Below are positions 33,845-46,330 of a stretch of DNA of 64,000 nt, piece after piece. The notes below the pieces were generated by a model. The model made no database searches, was not told where the DNA came from, and was given only the letters and a program-made list of their open reading frames with translations. Origin of the DNA: Leptidea sinapis (Eukaryota; Arthropoda; Insecta; Lepidoptera; Pieridae); contig NC_066267.1 in the NCBI RefSeq assembly GCF_905404315.1, positions 8,694,501-8,758,500 on the forward strand, written 5' to 3'. The position numbers and the translations under genes were made by a program. Positions within the stretch are counted from its first letter, which is position 1. Every line of letters starts with the position of its first letter.

Positions 33845-35640
33845 GCAAGTTCAAGTTCAAGTTCAAGTTTTTATTCGTAAATACTATTACACGTCATACA
33901 TACTTAACATAATAATTCAATTATTAATTTATAAATTCATTATATGAGTAAAACGAGCGCTCAATGAGCCACCTTTTGAGTTTATATTTAAAAGTGTTAC
34001 AATTTGACACGCTTGTGATATAGTCCGGGAGTTTATTATAAACCTGAGGGCTCATAGCATGTATTGTGCGGGAAGCTTTTTCCAGGCTATGTGGGACTGT
34101 ATTTAGGCGATTCGCGTGTCGCAGCTGGTACTGGCTGGTGTCGCCTCTTTTTTATACTGGTGTAACTGAGCTCGGGCGTATAAGCCTACCTGTAGTATCA
34201 GGAGGCTTGGTATTGTTAATATTTTTAGAGAAACGAAGAAAGGTCTTACGCATTGGTCCGACGGTATACCAGCTAGTATGCGAACGGCTCGCCTTTGCAG
34301 GCGACAAACTCATTCAGAGTCCGCGGCGCGTCCCCAAAATTCAACTCCATATTGTACCTGTGACTGAAAGGTTGCAAAGTAACAGGTACGTAGCGCTTTC
34401 TTTGACAATGTCGAGGAAAGTCTACTTATTGCGAAACAGCTACGGGCTAATCTACCAGATAGATTTTCGATGTGGTGATCCCACGACAAAGTTTGATCTA
34501 ATTGAAAACCGAGGAAGGACGCTGCTTTAACCTGTTGTAAACGAACATCATTGATATTTACAACCAGCTGCCGCCGAGTCCGACCAGAGAGATCGAAACA
34601 TATAAATTGGGTCTTTGTTAGATTTAACACCAGACCGTTTCCGCGGAACCATTCAGCCAATTGATTTATTACCGAGCTGAGCTTTTGTTCGAGAGCATCT
34701 AGTCCCGGCGCAGTTATCACAGTAGCCACATCATCAGCGTACATGTATACTTCGGCGTTCTCTACGATTCTCGGTAAGTCGTTCAGCAGAATAGAGAAGG
34801 CGAGATAAGACAATGAGGAACCCTGAGGTACTCCTACAGTCGTATAAAGACCGTCTGACTTTAATTCACACCCGCTACCCGTAACGTATTGAACTCTATT
34901 GCTCATGAAATCTAACATAAGTTTTAACGTTTGGTGATCAATACCGTAGAGCTGAAACTTAGTAGCTAGTACGCAATGATCGGCTACGTCAAATGCCTTA
35001 GACAGGTCACAGAAAAGCAGTGCGACCTCTAGCCCTTTCTCGCGGGCATTTAAAATGCATTCGACTACTTTACGAGTCAACATGGTGGTTGAATGACCCG
35101 CGCGATACGCATATTGCCGATCTGAGATAGCTGCCACGCTGCTAAGATAATTTGTTATTCGAGAGGTGAGACCATTTTCGAATATTTTTGCAACAGCTGG
35201 TATTATTGAAATAGGTCTATAGCAGTTGGAATCCGTCTTTTTGCCTTTACCCTTTTAAAGAGGAACGACTCTTACTTTTTTGAAGTATTCCGGATATATT
35301 CCGTCTCTTATGCACCTATTAAACAATATAGCTAACGGAGTGCATAGTGGGTCAGCAATTGATCGCAGCAACTCTACCGATATTTCGTAAATGTCTTTTG
35401 TGGGTTTATTAGCGACTTTTTTCATAATAATATTGTACACCTCGTTAGGTGTGAACCAGGGTAATTTTATTGAACGGTCAGCAGATGGTGTAGTATGCTT
35501 AAGATAAAGAGTATACAATTGTGAGTTTGCAATCGGAGCGCCGCATTGATCCGCCGCCGTCACGAATTGTTTGTTTAAGCAATTAACCAATTCTTTTTTT
35601 GATGCAAAACAAGTACCATCAGGTTTTTGTGCTATTGCAA
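33845..35640 (-). pseudogene. LINE reverse transcriptase, nearly complete, antisense
   Basis: Minus strand from about 35590: TPNEVYNIIMKKVANKPTKD, IRDGIYPEYFKKVRVVPL, a frameshift near 35255, then SDRQYAYRAGHSTTMLTRKV, LLFCDLSKAFDVADHCVLAT, VGVPQGSSLSYLAFSILLND, VYMYADDVATVI (catalytic YADD) and NGLVLNLTKTQFICFD. After 34310 a stop is followed by the C-terminal region with LQRRAVRILAGIP. The 3' end is an (AAGTTC)n-like tail at 33849-33870. Few lesions, so it is younger than the other RTs here. Confidence 0.85.
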
Positions 35641-37800
35641 TGTTAAATTATTCATGTTGCGTTAGTGTACCTATCATTTATAAACACCGAATTTTGTCTA
35701 GGTAACCTATCTATACTTTTAAATATCATTGGTTTTAAAAAATATAAGTAATAGAGAAATTAAATTAGTGTGCCGGTTATGATACAGGTTTCAATAATAA
35801 ATAAAATAAAAATAGTTTCTTTTAAAAGACCAGTTATACTTTTACGAGTAATATTCATTTTTGAGATATTTGTGTTGGTGAAAAATTACCGTTCGACCGG
35901 CCCAAAACTAATGTTATTGTGGCAAAAGAAGTTGAAAGTGAATTTATATATATATATTCATACTTCATATTATAATTTTAATACTATCCTTTAGCTTTTC
36001 TAGAAGTACAAAAAAATTATATAATTTGAGCCTTTATACAAAAATCCTCTGTGATTTGTGTTTTAAGTTTATTTAGAAGCCATAAACATTTAAAAAAAAT
36101 ATTACTTTATTTAGAGTTTTCAATAATAATTAAAGGTTTAAATATCCTAAATGCATGAAAACAGGTTTGACAGTAAATGATTGCAGTATGGGTGTTTGCC
36201 GCTAGATGGCGGTAAAAATGAAAATATGTGAAATCTTAGTTTAGAATTTTAATAACAAATATTTTTTGTTTAATAAACACATGCTTAGGCTATTGAGATA
36301 AAATAAGAAAGCAGTTTAAGGTATACTTGTTCCTCGAATGACACAAACTAAAATATTAGGTTGACCATATTATTATGGTACGGAAACTACATGCGAAACA
36401 CAACAACTCCAGTATGTAGATTTCAAAACCTAGTACTCTCAGACTATAGCACGCTTCTACGGCTCGTTAGATCTACAGTGCTTACTTTACTAGAAAACCA
36501 ATGCACGCCACTGATCATAAGAATAACAAGATTATACTTCATCAGTACTTATAGTTTCTGTTTTTACTAATCATTCGTTTTGTATTGAAGCAGTACGGTT
36601 TATAAAATCTTGTCTTATTGGCCCCTCGGTTTATATAGAATAACGATGAATGCTTATAAAAAAAACTACTATGTTTTATGCGTGTATTGCTTCCCAGGTA
36701 AATATAAAATTGATATTATAGCTTTCCAAGACTATTCGTGTACCTACGCTGTCTTATTTCGTATTCGTACTCCATCCTTCCGTTAAATAAAACTATACCT
36801 AAGAAAAGCTATTGGCCTATTATTATTTTAGGTTGCAACGTACTTTATCGGTAATATACTGTATAAACCCTGATTACATCATTTCTAGTTTCACTAACTT
36901 ATCTATATTTTTATTAATTTTAGTATAACACTAGGTATTTTGACAGAAGTCACATATATAGTTACAGAGTTCCTATTACTTCAGGTTTTCGTATTTTCCT
37001 ATTTCCTATTACTTCAACTTCTGAAATTGCCATAGGTAATCACTTTAAGAAAATGAGATTAGCGTAATTGTATTAAGTTAAATTGATGTAAATAAATTTG
37101 TAGTTACGTCGTTTCGTAATTGTGAATTTAAGCCTATCATAAAGCCGGAATTAAGTGTAGATAAATGTGTGAGTTTGGCAACATCGGTTTCCATAGTAAA
37201 ATGACATGATGCCACTTCTACTAGTTTTTTTCTGTTCTGTGGCCTGTGGGTGTGACTAATATATTCGTAATAGGTTGACGTCACAGGTACACGGATCGCA
37301 ATTCGCACCACATATTAGGTAAGTACTATGAATATTACGGTATTATGTTATCCAAAAAAAAAGAATAATAGTAAGCGTGCTTCTGCATGTGAAACTTGCG
37401 TGTTAGTTGTTATCCATCGCTCGCGCCTCGCACTCAGCGCTACGCGAGAACGTGTGCGATAGAACATGCATTGCAACCACTTCGCACTTACTATGGAACT
37501 TTCATGACTAAGCAGAGTGACAGCAAGTAATCGACTTCGATTAAATAATAATTGTAAAAAATTTAAATTTACTAATTTATATCATATTATGGTGATCCAA
37601 ATATATATTATTATGATATCCGGTAATCGTCAAATAATAGGCTATTAAAGTAACATGCTGTAATTGACTGATATGAATATTAGTATAATATCTGGTAATA
37701 GTCAAGTAATAGGCTAATAAAGTGACATGTCCTGATTATGAAAATCTTTAGATTGAAACTACTCAGTAAGTTAGCAGTACTGACATAACAAATCATATCA
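35641..37800. other. Intergenic, no gene seen
   Basis: AT-rich; the only internal structure is a two-copy duplication at 37616-37657 and 37688-37729 (ggtaatcgtcaaataatagg against ggtaatagtcaagtaatagg). A CpG-richer patch at 37375-37500 has no recognised identity. Confidence 0.4.
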
Positions 37801-38100
37801 AATCAAAATCAGTTCATTCACGTAGGTCACGAAAATGACACTTATGAATGTCAAAAAAATTAAATATTTTTCTTATTGAATGTACCAAGCAAGAAACTCA
37901 TTGCCACTCTTTTATATCAAGATGTACAGATCATTTCAATTACAATATAATATGTGAAATGATGCAACAAACACACTCAAACGTCAAATAGTCAATGTCT
38001 TACACGAGTAAGTCAAAAAAGTAAGTGTAAATTAATACAAATAATAGCTGCATCATCCACATACACCATAAATCAATATATGTATTCTGTGAGCACTTTA
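37800..38100 (-). mobile_element. LINE 3' tail, antisense
   Basis: Phrases such as tcattcacgtaggtcacgaa and atgacacttatgaatgtc resemble the untranslated 3' end of an insect LINE; no protein block is left. Confidence 0.4.
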
Positions 38101-38132
38101 TAAGCGATTATAAATAAATAAACATGTATATA

Positions 38133-38134
38133 TC

Positions 38135-38168
<34 letters not shown>
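38133..38168. repeat. (AT)n microsatellite
   Basis: About 16 consecutive AT dinucleotides. Confidence 0.85.
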
Positions 38169-38171
<3 letters not shown>

Positions 38172-38179
38172 ACTTATAA

Positions 38180-38470
38180 GAATCTGAAACCGAGTCCCCG
38201 GCAACAGGATCATCCCGCCACCACAAGCAGCGCCCGTTCACGAGCATGACGCATGAGCCAGCCATCGCCTCCCTCAACTATATATTTTTAGGGAAGGGGA
38301 CGACCCGTCCCATGTCGCCGCCAACAAACAAATACACATGTGACCAGCACGTATTTTACGATTTTTTATTATTATTATTATTATTCATGATCAACGTATA
38401 TAAACTTTGTCTTTTATGACTTGTCTATTTAAAATTGTTTTTTTTTACTTAATTATAATAACGACGGAGT
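38180..38470. other. GC-richer fragment, unassigned
   Basis: 38180-38330 (ccgagtccccggcaacagga, gacccgtcccatgtcgccgc) is GC-rich against its flanks and probably part of a repeat; no second copy is in the window. Confidence 0.3.
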
Positions 38471-38481
38471 TCTAAAAGTCC

Positions 38482-38712
38482 ATGACATTATTTATAAAAA
38501 TTGTTTTCCAACATCAGTTCTGTAGGTTCCACTTTATACCATCTCAATATCTTATTTTATATTGTTACAGAGAAAATGATGGACATAAAGATGCATTCAT
38601 AACTGAAATGGATAACAAGGAAAGCAATTTCCAACCCATATCAGGACGGCGAATAATTGATATAAATTATTTTTTACAAGAATTTCAAGAAAAAGCACGC
38701 CACAATGATTGA
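38482..38712 (+). CDS. Short ORF of unknown function, possible exon
   Basis: 76 codons. A splice-acceptor-like run (ttatattgttacag) precedes RENDGHKDAF at about 38572, so the real exon may start there and run to FLQEFQEKARHND and TGA at 38710-38712. The stretch SGRRIIDINYFLQEFQEKAR resembles a short conserved box seen in some transposon-associated proteins, but I cannot name the family. No neighbouring exon could be joined. Confidence 0.3.
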   Translation: MTLFIKIVFQHQFCRFHFIPSQYLILYCYRENDGHKDAFITEMDNKESNFQPISGRRIIDINYFLQEFQEKARHND

Positions 38713-39344
38713 TGATGCGAGGGGGTCAAAATGGGGTTAAGTGAGGTTACGGGTAATCTGGTTTGGCCTGTTCACAATCAATAAACATAAAACGCCAAGT
38801 GGCTGAAGTACCTGATACTGGTCAGCCCTTCCCTTTCAAGCACTTCACTTGGCACTACGATGACGCGAAAGAAGTAGTATAAAAAACCACGTGCGACAAT
38901 GATGCACGAATGCGTATCGCGGCGCGTGCGTGGTAAGCGGTGTCCACTCGAACATGACCAATCGGTAAGTATCCCGTTGTAAGCGGCCAGAGAGACGTTC
39001 AGCGCCCGATGTGAAGACCAGGGTAATGCCAATGCTCGGATTGTACATCAGCTCCCCAGGTTATATTCTATTAAATGCGAACAATAACGGCGCAAACAAA
39101 AATCTATTTGATTGTAAATCAAGCAACTTCTGCATAGTTGATTATTATTATTATTGTTATCATTGAGCCTTGTGGTTTATTTCTAGATAAAGAATACCCT
39201 TTTATTGGGGCAACGCGAGATGATTTAATTGGAGAAGATATTATAGTCGAAGTCAAGTGTACAATTACGGCACACAAAAAAGGACTTTCTAATTTTATAC
39301 AATAAACCAAAATACAAATTTTCAAATACAATATAAACCCTAAC

Positions 39345-39609
39345 GGCGTTACAAATAAACTTGGTATAAAGTTATTACTGATGATAAACAAAGAAAATGC
39401 AAAATGTTTACAATATCGTTGACAACACTGTCAATATAATGATAATTCTGAAGTTTTCCGAATGACAAGCAGCCTTGCAAACAAACGCGGGAAACGTTAT
39501 ACGTCCGAATACACCAATGATCGTAAGCAAAATGTCTATTTGTAAACATTTTGCATTTTCTTAGTTTATGATTAGTTATAACTTTATGCCAAGTTTATTT
39601 GTAAGGCCG
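39345..39609. mobile_element. Long-TIR MITE, copy 2
   Basis: Left end ggcgttacaaataaacttgg and right end ccaagtttatttgtaaggcc are inverted over about 70 bp, with aaaatgcaaaatgtttac inside each arm. It is the reverse-strand relative of 9263-9508. The inside has tgacaagcagccttgcaa and cgggaaacgttatacgtccg. Confidence 0.8.
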
Positions 39610-40425
39610 TTTAACTACAACGGTGAATAAAACTCAAACTGGTACTATCAGATACAAGGCCAGCTATATGTGTCAGAACGACACAAAATTCGTAGAAAAA
39701 GATGATTTATTTTGGGAAACTAAATTGAAACCGAAATTGATAAAATTTTAAATGAAATGCTTGCTACCCGAAATCATAGACAACAGAAATGTACGTGGTA
39801 TGCCCATTAGAAACTTATCCATGCGAGATAATAACGAAAACATGATGATTCACAACCGAGACAAAGCACACGCCAATTAAATGTGGACGATTTTTAAAGA
39901 ATTAATGGCAATGGTATTATTGAATATAGCTTTATACATATAAAGTAAATAGCTATATTGTATTATTTTTAACGATCCCTATTATTTGGCCTGATACTCT
40001 TTAGCTTAGACTGTGACACGCGAATATTCAGGCTTTACGTAAGTGTGGATTCACGTCCGACTCGATCTTCGAGCCGGGAAGTTCGCGACAATTTTTGGGG
40101 AGTTCTTGTAGGTACGTTGAAATTATGAAAAAAATACAATGTTAGCTAGTTAATGGTTATTTGGCTTCTGTGCAGCATATTACTTTTGCTAAGATTTTTT
40201 TTTAATATAATATTTTTTTTTGGTACTATAAAATATTTCTTTTAAATTACTGAATTTACCACATTATGTTCGGAAAAAATTGAGCTCGTGAGAACATCAA
40301 CGGCCAGTCTTTTTAACCGACTTCAAAAAAGGATAAGGTTTTCAATACGTCGCTATGTTTTTAAAGAGTTACTTCTTTAGAAATTTTATAGAAATTCGTC
40401 ACGATTTTCGGTTACGCGCCATTTT
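39610..40425. other. Intergenic, nothing firm
   Basis: 40310-40335 has aaccgacttcaaaaaaggat, a common lepidopteran repeat phrase also at 55240. No gene. Confidence 0.35.
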
Positions 40426-40429
40426 TTTT

Positions 40430-40965
40430 AAACCATGATGGCCGCTCGCCAATTTATGATTTCAACAATATGGATATCGTATCCAAGGTTCTCGAGGGTG
40501 CAGAGAACGAATTTGGGATCATTTTTGAAATCCAAGATGGCCGCTGTGCGAATTTATGATTTCAACAATATTGATATCGAATCTAAGGTTCTCGAGGGTG
40601 CAGAGAACGAATTTGGCATCATATTTGAAATCCATGATGAAACCAGATTATTATTTCAACGATTTTATTTTCATGTGGCACAACAATTTCCGAAAGATGC
40701 CTATAAGTTGTTTGGCATTAAGGTTATCATTATAACCACCACGCATATGTATAGCCTCAAAAGAATTTTTCACCGCAGCCATCTTCGATTTAAAAAATGA
40801 TGCTATTTTCGTTATCTGCACCCTCAAGAACCTCGATTGCGATATCCATATTGTTGAAATCATAATTTTGCGTGGCAGCCATCTTGTATTACAAAAATTA
40901 TCCCAAAATCGTTCTTTGCACCCTTTACACCTTTGCACGTTCTTCTTTCTTATTACATATAATCT
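40430..40965. repeat. 99-bp repeat, two tandem copies plus an inverted copy
   Basis: Direct copies at about 40437-40535 and 40536-40640 share gatggccgct, tttatgatttcaacaatat, aaggttctcgagggtgcaga and gaacgaatttgg. A reversed copy occupies about 40800-40930. The spacer between holds a short unrelated segment. The unit is 33 codons long and open in one frame, but the two copies are out of frame with each other. Confidence 0.7.
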
Positions 40966-41165
40966 AGTATTTTTCACAATTTACCGATTTGGGGAAATGT
41001 CTATTCATTTGCAACATTATTTGGCTGTGTGTGTGCGTGTTAGCGAATGTAAGTACGTGACGCTTACGCACACATTAATCATAATGTTACTTCTTTAACG
41101 ACAGGAACTATAAATGAAACTATCGTTCTGAGCGTTATTATTCTATGTGTAAGAGGTATAAGCAT

Positions 41166-41545
41166 AATCTTTATCTTAATCTTAATATAAATAAATTACG
41201 CGACACGTTGTTTGTCCGCGATAGCCTGCTAAACTAATAAACGGATTTTAATGGGGATTACTTCATGGAGTGCCGTTTGGTCCAACTTGAGAGATAGGAT
41301 TGTTTTTATTTCGATTTGGGACCCATAATTATTTTTATTTCTAATATTTGTTTTATATGGACATATTTTCTATGAGAGAATTTAGTGACGCACGGCTTGA
41401 CAGTTCCACTGTGAAACAATTTCATTATAAGAACATCGAGCATTTTTTACGAAATAACTCTTGATGTTTTGAAATATTATTGGTAAATTCCTATAAAACA
41501 CTATTTTTTTATTATCTACAGAACAACGTCTTTCGAAGCAGCTAG
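41166..41545 (+). mobile_element. Helitron-like repeat, CTAG end
   Basis: Contains gttgtttgtccgcgatagcc, aacggattttaatggggatt, then acaacgtctttcgaagcag and CTAG at 41542-41545 followed by T. A second copy of the start follows at once (41557, gtgttacgttatttgtccgc). Confidence 0.45.
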
Positions 41546-43490
41546 TATTATATAAAAATTTCGTGTTACGTTATTTGTCCGCGATGAACTCTTAAACTAC
41601 TGACCGGATTTTAATCAAATTTCGTACACGGCGTGCAATTTGATCCAAATTGATAGATAGGATAGATTTTATTTCGATTCTTGTCCCTTAATATTTTTGA
41701 AGAGAAGTTCCTTATCGCGCGTTACGAAAGGGGGCTAGACGGAAAAAATTAAGACCAAAAGTTGTAACGACACTTTTTATATATTAATAATTGACAAGTA
41801 ACAATTATTGACATTTGACATATTTCTGACAAATTACATTGATTGTTTATTTTATTTATTTAGAGCATTGGTAACAAGGTCAAATCAAACCAAAATACAA
41901 TAAACGAATATTTAAATCATATTTAAATAGGTTTATAATTGCAAAATTACACTGACATAAAAGCAAAACATAATGACGTTTACATGGTAAAAGGTAAAGG
42001 TTTTGATGTTATTGAAGATAAACTTCTTTGACTATTATACGTTACATTCGCACAGCGACATCTAAACAATAGTTTTCAGAAATTTTCTGACGTTAAACAT
42101 TAATTAAATCAACATTAATTAAATCTTTTGGTTTCTTCGTCCATTATTAGGACAGGCAAAGGGCTCAAGCCAATACAGCCGTATTCCTTAATATTCAATT
42201 ATTTATTTCACGATTTTTACAATATACCTAGTTCTTTCTACAAACATAGAATAGCAAGACGAATAAATAATTTAAAGGATTTGTTTCGTTACGCCAAAGA
42301 AGTACCTATAACTTCTTGCGTGCATACATAAGTATACACACACTTTTTTTTTATTTTAGACATTGGAAGTAAGTGGAAACGCCATATATTTTTTAGAAAA
42401 TCAGCACAATTAATATTTTTATAATAAGGAACTTCGTTCCTATCCGGTGTCCCACGACGCCACACGGTTTTTTAATTTAAAATTTATATCTGTATGAATA
42501 ATTCGATGAGATAAAATTTTGACAATAACAGGGAAAAACTAAATTACTACTTACTGAAATGATTGAAATTATACGAAATTCTATTAATAAAAAATATTTA
42601 TTAATTAAATTTTGGGTATACAATTTTGTCATTGGTTTAGTTGAAGCAAAGTATCTTAATACTACGTATTAAGAGACGGGACAGCTTAAGTAAAAATTGT
42701 AGCTTAGTTTAGTATGAAACGTGCGGTGATTTAAAATAAATTTGAAATAGTTATTACAATATTAAAGCGACGAAGTATAATCCGGCTAAGTTTGAAAGCG
42801 ACCAGAAGGCCTATCATCAACTTTTAATAAGCGATGCGATTCCGATGCAGTTCGATTTAGGTACCTAAACTGAATCGCTAAAATTCGTACCATGAAGTGC
42901 CTTTTACTGAATCGCGTTTGGATCCCTTAAGAAGAATGAACGAAATAAATTTGTCTGTGGTGAGAAAGAGATGACGCTCTACAGTCGTTGCATAAGTTTG
43001 TCTCTCTTACGCGTTAAACCTAAAATGATATGATTTTAGCGGTTTTTTTGCGTAGACTGTCAATCTATCAATTACTGCAAGTTTTATACAATCGCGTTTT
43101 TCTTAGAGGGTTTCGCTTGGCTGCGAAGCGGACCGGTCACCATCTAGTAAAGTAGTAGTATGTATAAGAATAGAAGTGTAGGTATAGATAATATTATATG
43201 GAAATACCGGTTATAATAAATATATAGGTATATAATAAAACCTATGCTCACTGAGTCATAATAACTATACCTACACATTAACACAACATAAGCTTTAAGG
43301 AAAATTGTTGCAATCAAAATGCCGCATTAAGGTAAATTCTAATCCAATATAAGGATCCTCGACATTGTAAATAAGGGGACAGGACTCAAAATTGATATCC
43401 ATGATTAGGTTTTTGGCTCCATATCACCATAGCAATTGAGGAAGTTGAAACTGATATTTTTTTCCTTCTTTTTATATATATATATATCTT
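41546..43490. other. Intergenic, mostly unassigned
   Basis: 41550-41740 is a truncated second Helitron-like copy; 42148-42180 carries aggacaggcaaagggctcaa, also near 27750. The rest holds no feature I can support. Confidence 0.4.
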
Positions 43491-43499
43491 CTCCCACAT

Positions 43500-43974
43500 T
43501 CTTCCGGTGCGCTTGCGATTCAGTTGAGTATTAATATCTTTATATATATATTTCTTGTGTGCGTGTGTATGTCATTGAACTCCTCCTAGACGGCTGGACC
43601 GATTTGGATGAAATTTTTTGTGTGAGTTCAAGCGAATTCGAGTATGGTTTAGATTCACAATTGAACTACCTCCTAAACGGCTGGACCGATTTTGATCATA
43701 TTTTTGTGTGTTCCAGTGAATTTGAGATTGGTGTGTGTCTTCAGGTGGATTCGAGAATGGTTTAGATTCACAATTAAACTACCTCCTAAACGGCTGGACC
43801 GATTTTGATGATTTTTTTGTTTGTTTCAGTGAATTTGAGATTGGTTTAGATTCTCAATTCCGTCCATATAATATAATTCTCTCCGTTCATATAAATAAGA
43901 ACTCCTCTTAACGGCTGGACAGATTTTGCAAATTTAAGACGTGTGTACAGGACAACGTCTGTTGGGTCCACTAG
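43500..43974 (+). mobile_element. Helitron-like repeat with internal tandem repeats
   Basis: Three repeats of a roughly 90-110-bp block (ctcctaaacggctggaccga, agtgaatttgagattggttt) begin near 43576, 43662 and 43775. The end has a stem GGACAAC-GTCT-GTTGGGTCC (43950-43969) then A and CTAG (43971-43974) before T, matching the Helitron 3' terminus rule of a hairpin near CTRR. No Rep/helicase is encoded. Confidence 0.55.
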
Positions 43975-43976
43975 TA

Positions 43977-44055
43977 ATTATATATAATAATAATATTAAT
44001 ATAATATAATATATAATAATATTAATATAATAATAATAATAATAATATTAATTTA
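43977..44055. repeat. AT/TAA-rich simple repeat
   Basis: Interrupted (TAA)n and (TA)n runs between the Helitron-like end and repeat A. Confidence 0.8.
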
Positions 44056-44065
44056 TATAATGAAA

Positions 44066-44367
44066 ATAAGGAACGAGGCGAGCAGGAAGTTCAGCTGATG
44101 GTAATTGATACGCTTTACCCATTACAATGCAGTGCCGCTCAGGATTCTTGAAAAACCCAAATATTCTGAGCGGCACTACAATTATTGCACTCGTCACCTT
44201 GAGACATAAGATGTTAAGTCTCATTTGCCAATAATTTCACTAGCTACGGTGCCCTTCAGACCGAAACACAATAATGTTTACACATTACTGCTTCACGGCA
44301 GAAATAGGCGTCGTTGTGGTGCCCATAATCTAGCCGGCTTCCTGTGCAAAGGAGCCTCCCACTGGTA
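44066..44367 (-). repeat. Family A repeat, full-length reference copy
   Basis: Complete unit in reverse: gaggcgagcaggaagttcag to aaaggagcctcccactggta. The core contains gtgccgctcaggattcttg and its mirror atattctgagcggcac (about 44130-44176), a stem with roughly 15-bp arms and a 15-base loop. Confidence 0.8.
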
Positions 44368-44434
44368 AAAATATAAATCATCAATCAAAATAATATAAAT
44401 CATGTGAATTTATAATATAAGTTTTCTATCAGGT

Positions 44435-44605
44435 GTCAGGTCAGCCACGTGCCAGGTGATCTAGCCGTTCACAGAGCACTGGATCCCCGACAATTCGAGC
44501 AGCTTTGCGTTGCACGCGGTCAAATAGCTCGAGCTAATACTGGGATGCGACAAACCAGAGATGAATGATCCTGTGCTTTGTAAACCGCTATAATGTTGGT
44601 CAGCT
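44435..44605 (-). mobile_element. CR1-like LINE scrap
   Basis: Antisense of the CERLD / DPVLCE region (agccgttcacagagcactgg, cccgacaattcgagcagctt). Sister of the copy at 46770. Confidence 0.65.
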
Positions 44606-44659
44606 TGAAATTAAGTTTAAGTTTACTTCAATCTCTTTTAGAACCACGTATAATAATAT

Positions 44660-44790
44660 AAATGACGATCACTTCCAAATTCTATCAATTTCAACAAATT
44701 ACACATTGCGAATTCACTTCAAGGCGATGACGATTTTTGAATCTTAACGCAAATCAATAAATAACAAACAACGTCAAACATAAAAGAAGC
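44660..44790. repeat. Duplicated flank, copy 1
   Basis: ataaatgacgatcacttcca to ataaataacaaacaacgtca matches 47430-47563 (for example aacgcaaatcaataaataa) at high identity. Confidence 0.65.
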
Positions 44791-44799
44791 CTTCAATAT

Positions 44800-44990
44800 T
44801 TTAAATAACCTACGTGAAATAATCAACGGGATCATTTCAATGACGTCAAAGTGAACACGCCCGAACGAGTTGAAGTGAGTCACAGATGCAAAAAGTATAG
44901 ATTGTAATATTGTATTTTAAGTGAAGAAATCAAGAAGAAATACAATCTTAAAATAATTTTCTATAAAAATCTCGGCAGTATGTAAAAGGC
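44800..44990. other. Intergenic, nothing recognised
   Basis: No supported feature. Confidence 0.3.
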
Positions 44991-44999
44991 ATAAAAGGC

Positions 45000-45560
45000 A
45001 TTTATTTTCTCAAAATTGATTCCTTTAGAATTCATTTTGATGTCATTTCTAATAACTACTAGATACTACTACCGCTTCGGAAACAAATGGCGCTCTGAGA
45101 GAGAACAAGTGGCGCAAGAAACAAGAAAGCATTCTTTTTTTTGCGCTCTTTTCAATAAAAATATACAATATATTACAGTCATTTCTATCGCTATAAAATA
45201 ATCACAATCTAATCCCAGGCCGTCCGATCATTTAGATATTCAGCAGTGGAGTAATAGGATTTACGACTGAGCCATTTTTTTTTATAAAACATTTAAATTT
45301 ATTTATAGATAATGCCTGAACAGTGGCTGGGACTTTATTATAGAAGTGTATACATTTACCCTTAAAGCTATTATGTATCTTATGAAGCCTACCAGAATTA
45401 GTTACAAGCAATCCCTTATTTCTAGTGTTATAATAATGAAAATCACTATTAAGAGCAAAAAAGTGACGATTTTTGTGAACGTATATAAAATTTTCATAAA
45501 TGTAGCTTTCATAAATAAGCTTATCCTACCCCTTAACCCTTTTGTGGTATTTAGTTATCT
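45000..45560 (-). mobile_element. LINE 3' fragment, antisense
   Basis: Minus strand: KCIHFYNKVPATVQALSINK (about 45355-45300), the FYNKVP block near the end of many LINE RTs, and a tail with aaaaggcataaaaggcattt at 44990-45010. Close relative at 61535-62060. Confidence 0.65.
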
Positions 45561-45904
45561 AACTTTTGTCAGATTATAGATGTGTTATATGCTAAAACTA
45601 AGTTCAGAACTATCAAAATATGTTCATGTTCAGAGCTGGGTTTCTATGAAAACCATTAACTAAATAGCTAATATTCACTATCTACCTAATGAGTAATTAT
45701 CTGTGGGCAATTAACGCACTCGTTATTTTTTCTATAACGTATTTAATTAAAAGAAAAATGGGTCCTACGGGAAATTTAGTCACAAATAAAGTATTGGCCT
45801 GTCCATATTTCATAATACACACATTGTCTATGTCAGTACTGCCACCTCGTACTAATTTTTTCGAAATAATCATATTAAAAAATGCTCCATTTCCATTTTA
45901 ATAA

Positions 45905-46330
45905 GCAAAGAGTCGTTTCACAGTCGATACTGGTATGGAATTGTTAAAGAATGTATATGAAGCCTTGGAAACTGGACCTTTGGGTCCTTTGAACTTATCC
46001 AAAGCATTTGACTATATTCAATATAAAAATATTGTAGGGAAATTATACCATTACGGTACATTATAAGCCTCTAGATCATTTAAAACCATGTTTGAATTAT
46101 TATAGGATATAGAGCGTTGATGTCAATGGTGTGACATCAGCATGTTCGGTATTCGCTTAATGAGCACGCCACAGGGTCTTATTCTGAGTCCCTTTCTCTT
46201 TATTATTTAAATTTTAATGATCTCTTCTATCATATTGACAATCATGAAAATATATTGTATGTTTATAACACGTCTTCACTTTTTAACGTTAATCGCAGAC
46301 GATTTCTTATTTTGCGAAAAACAGATAAAT
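45905..46330 (+). pseudogene. Heavily decayed LINE RT palm
   Basis: Reads VDTGMELLKNVYEALETGPL, NLSKAFDYIQYKNIVGKLYH (RT motif A region), later STPQGLILSPFLFI. Many stops and frameshifts. Confidence 0.6.

Noticed and set aside
40435..40800. 121-codon ORF as a repeat-protein gene
   Set aside because: The two 99-bp units are read in different frames, so the ORF is fortuitous.
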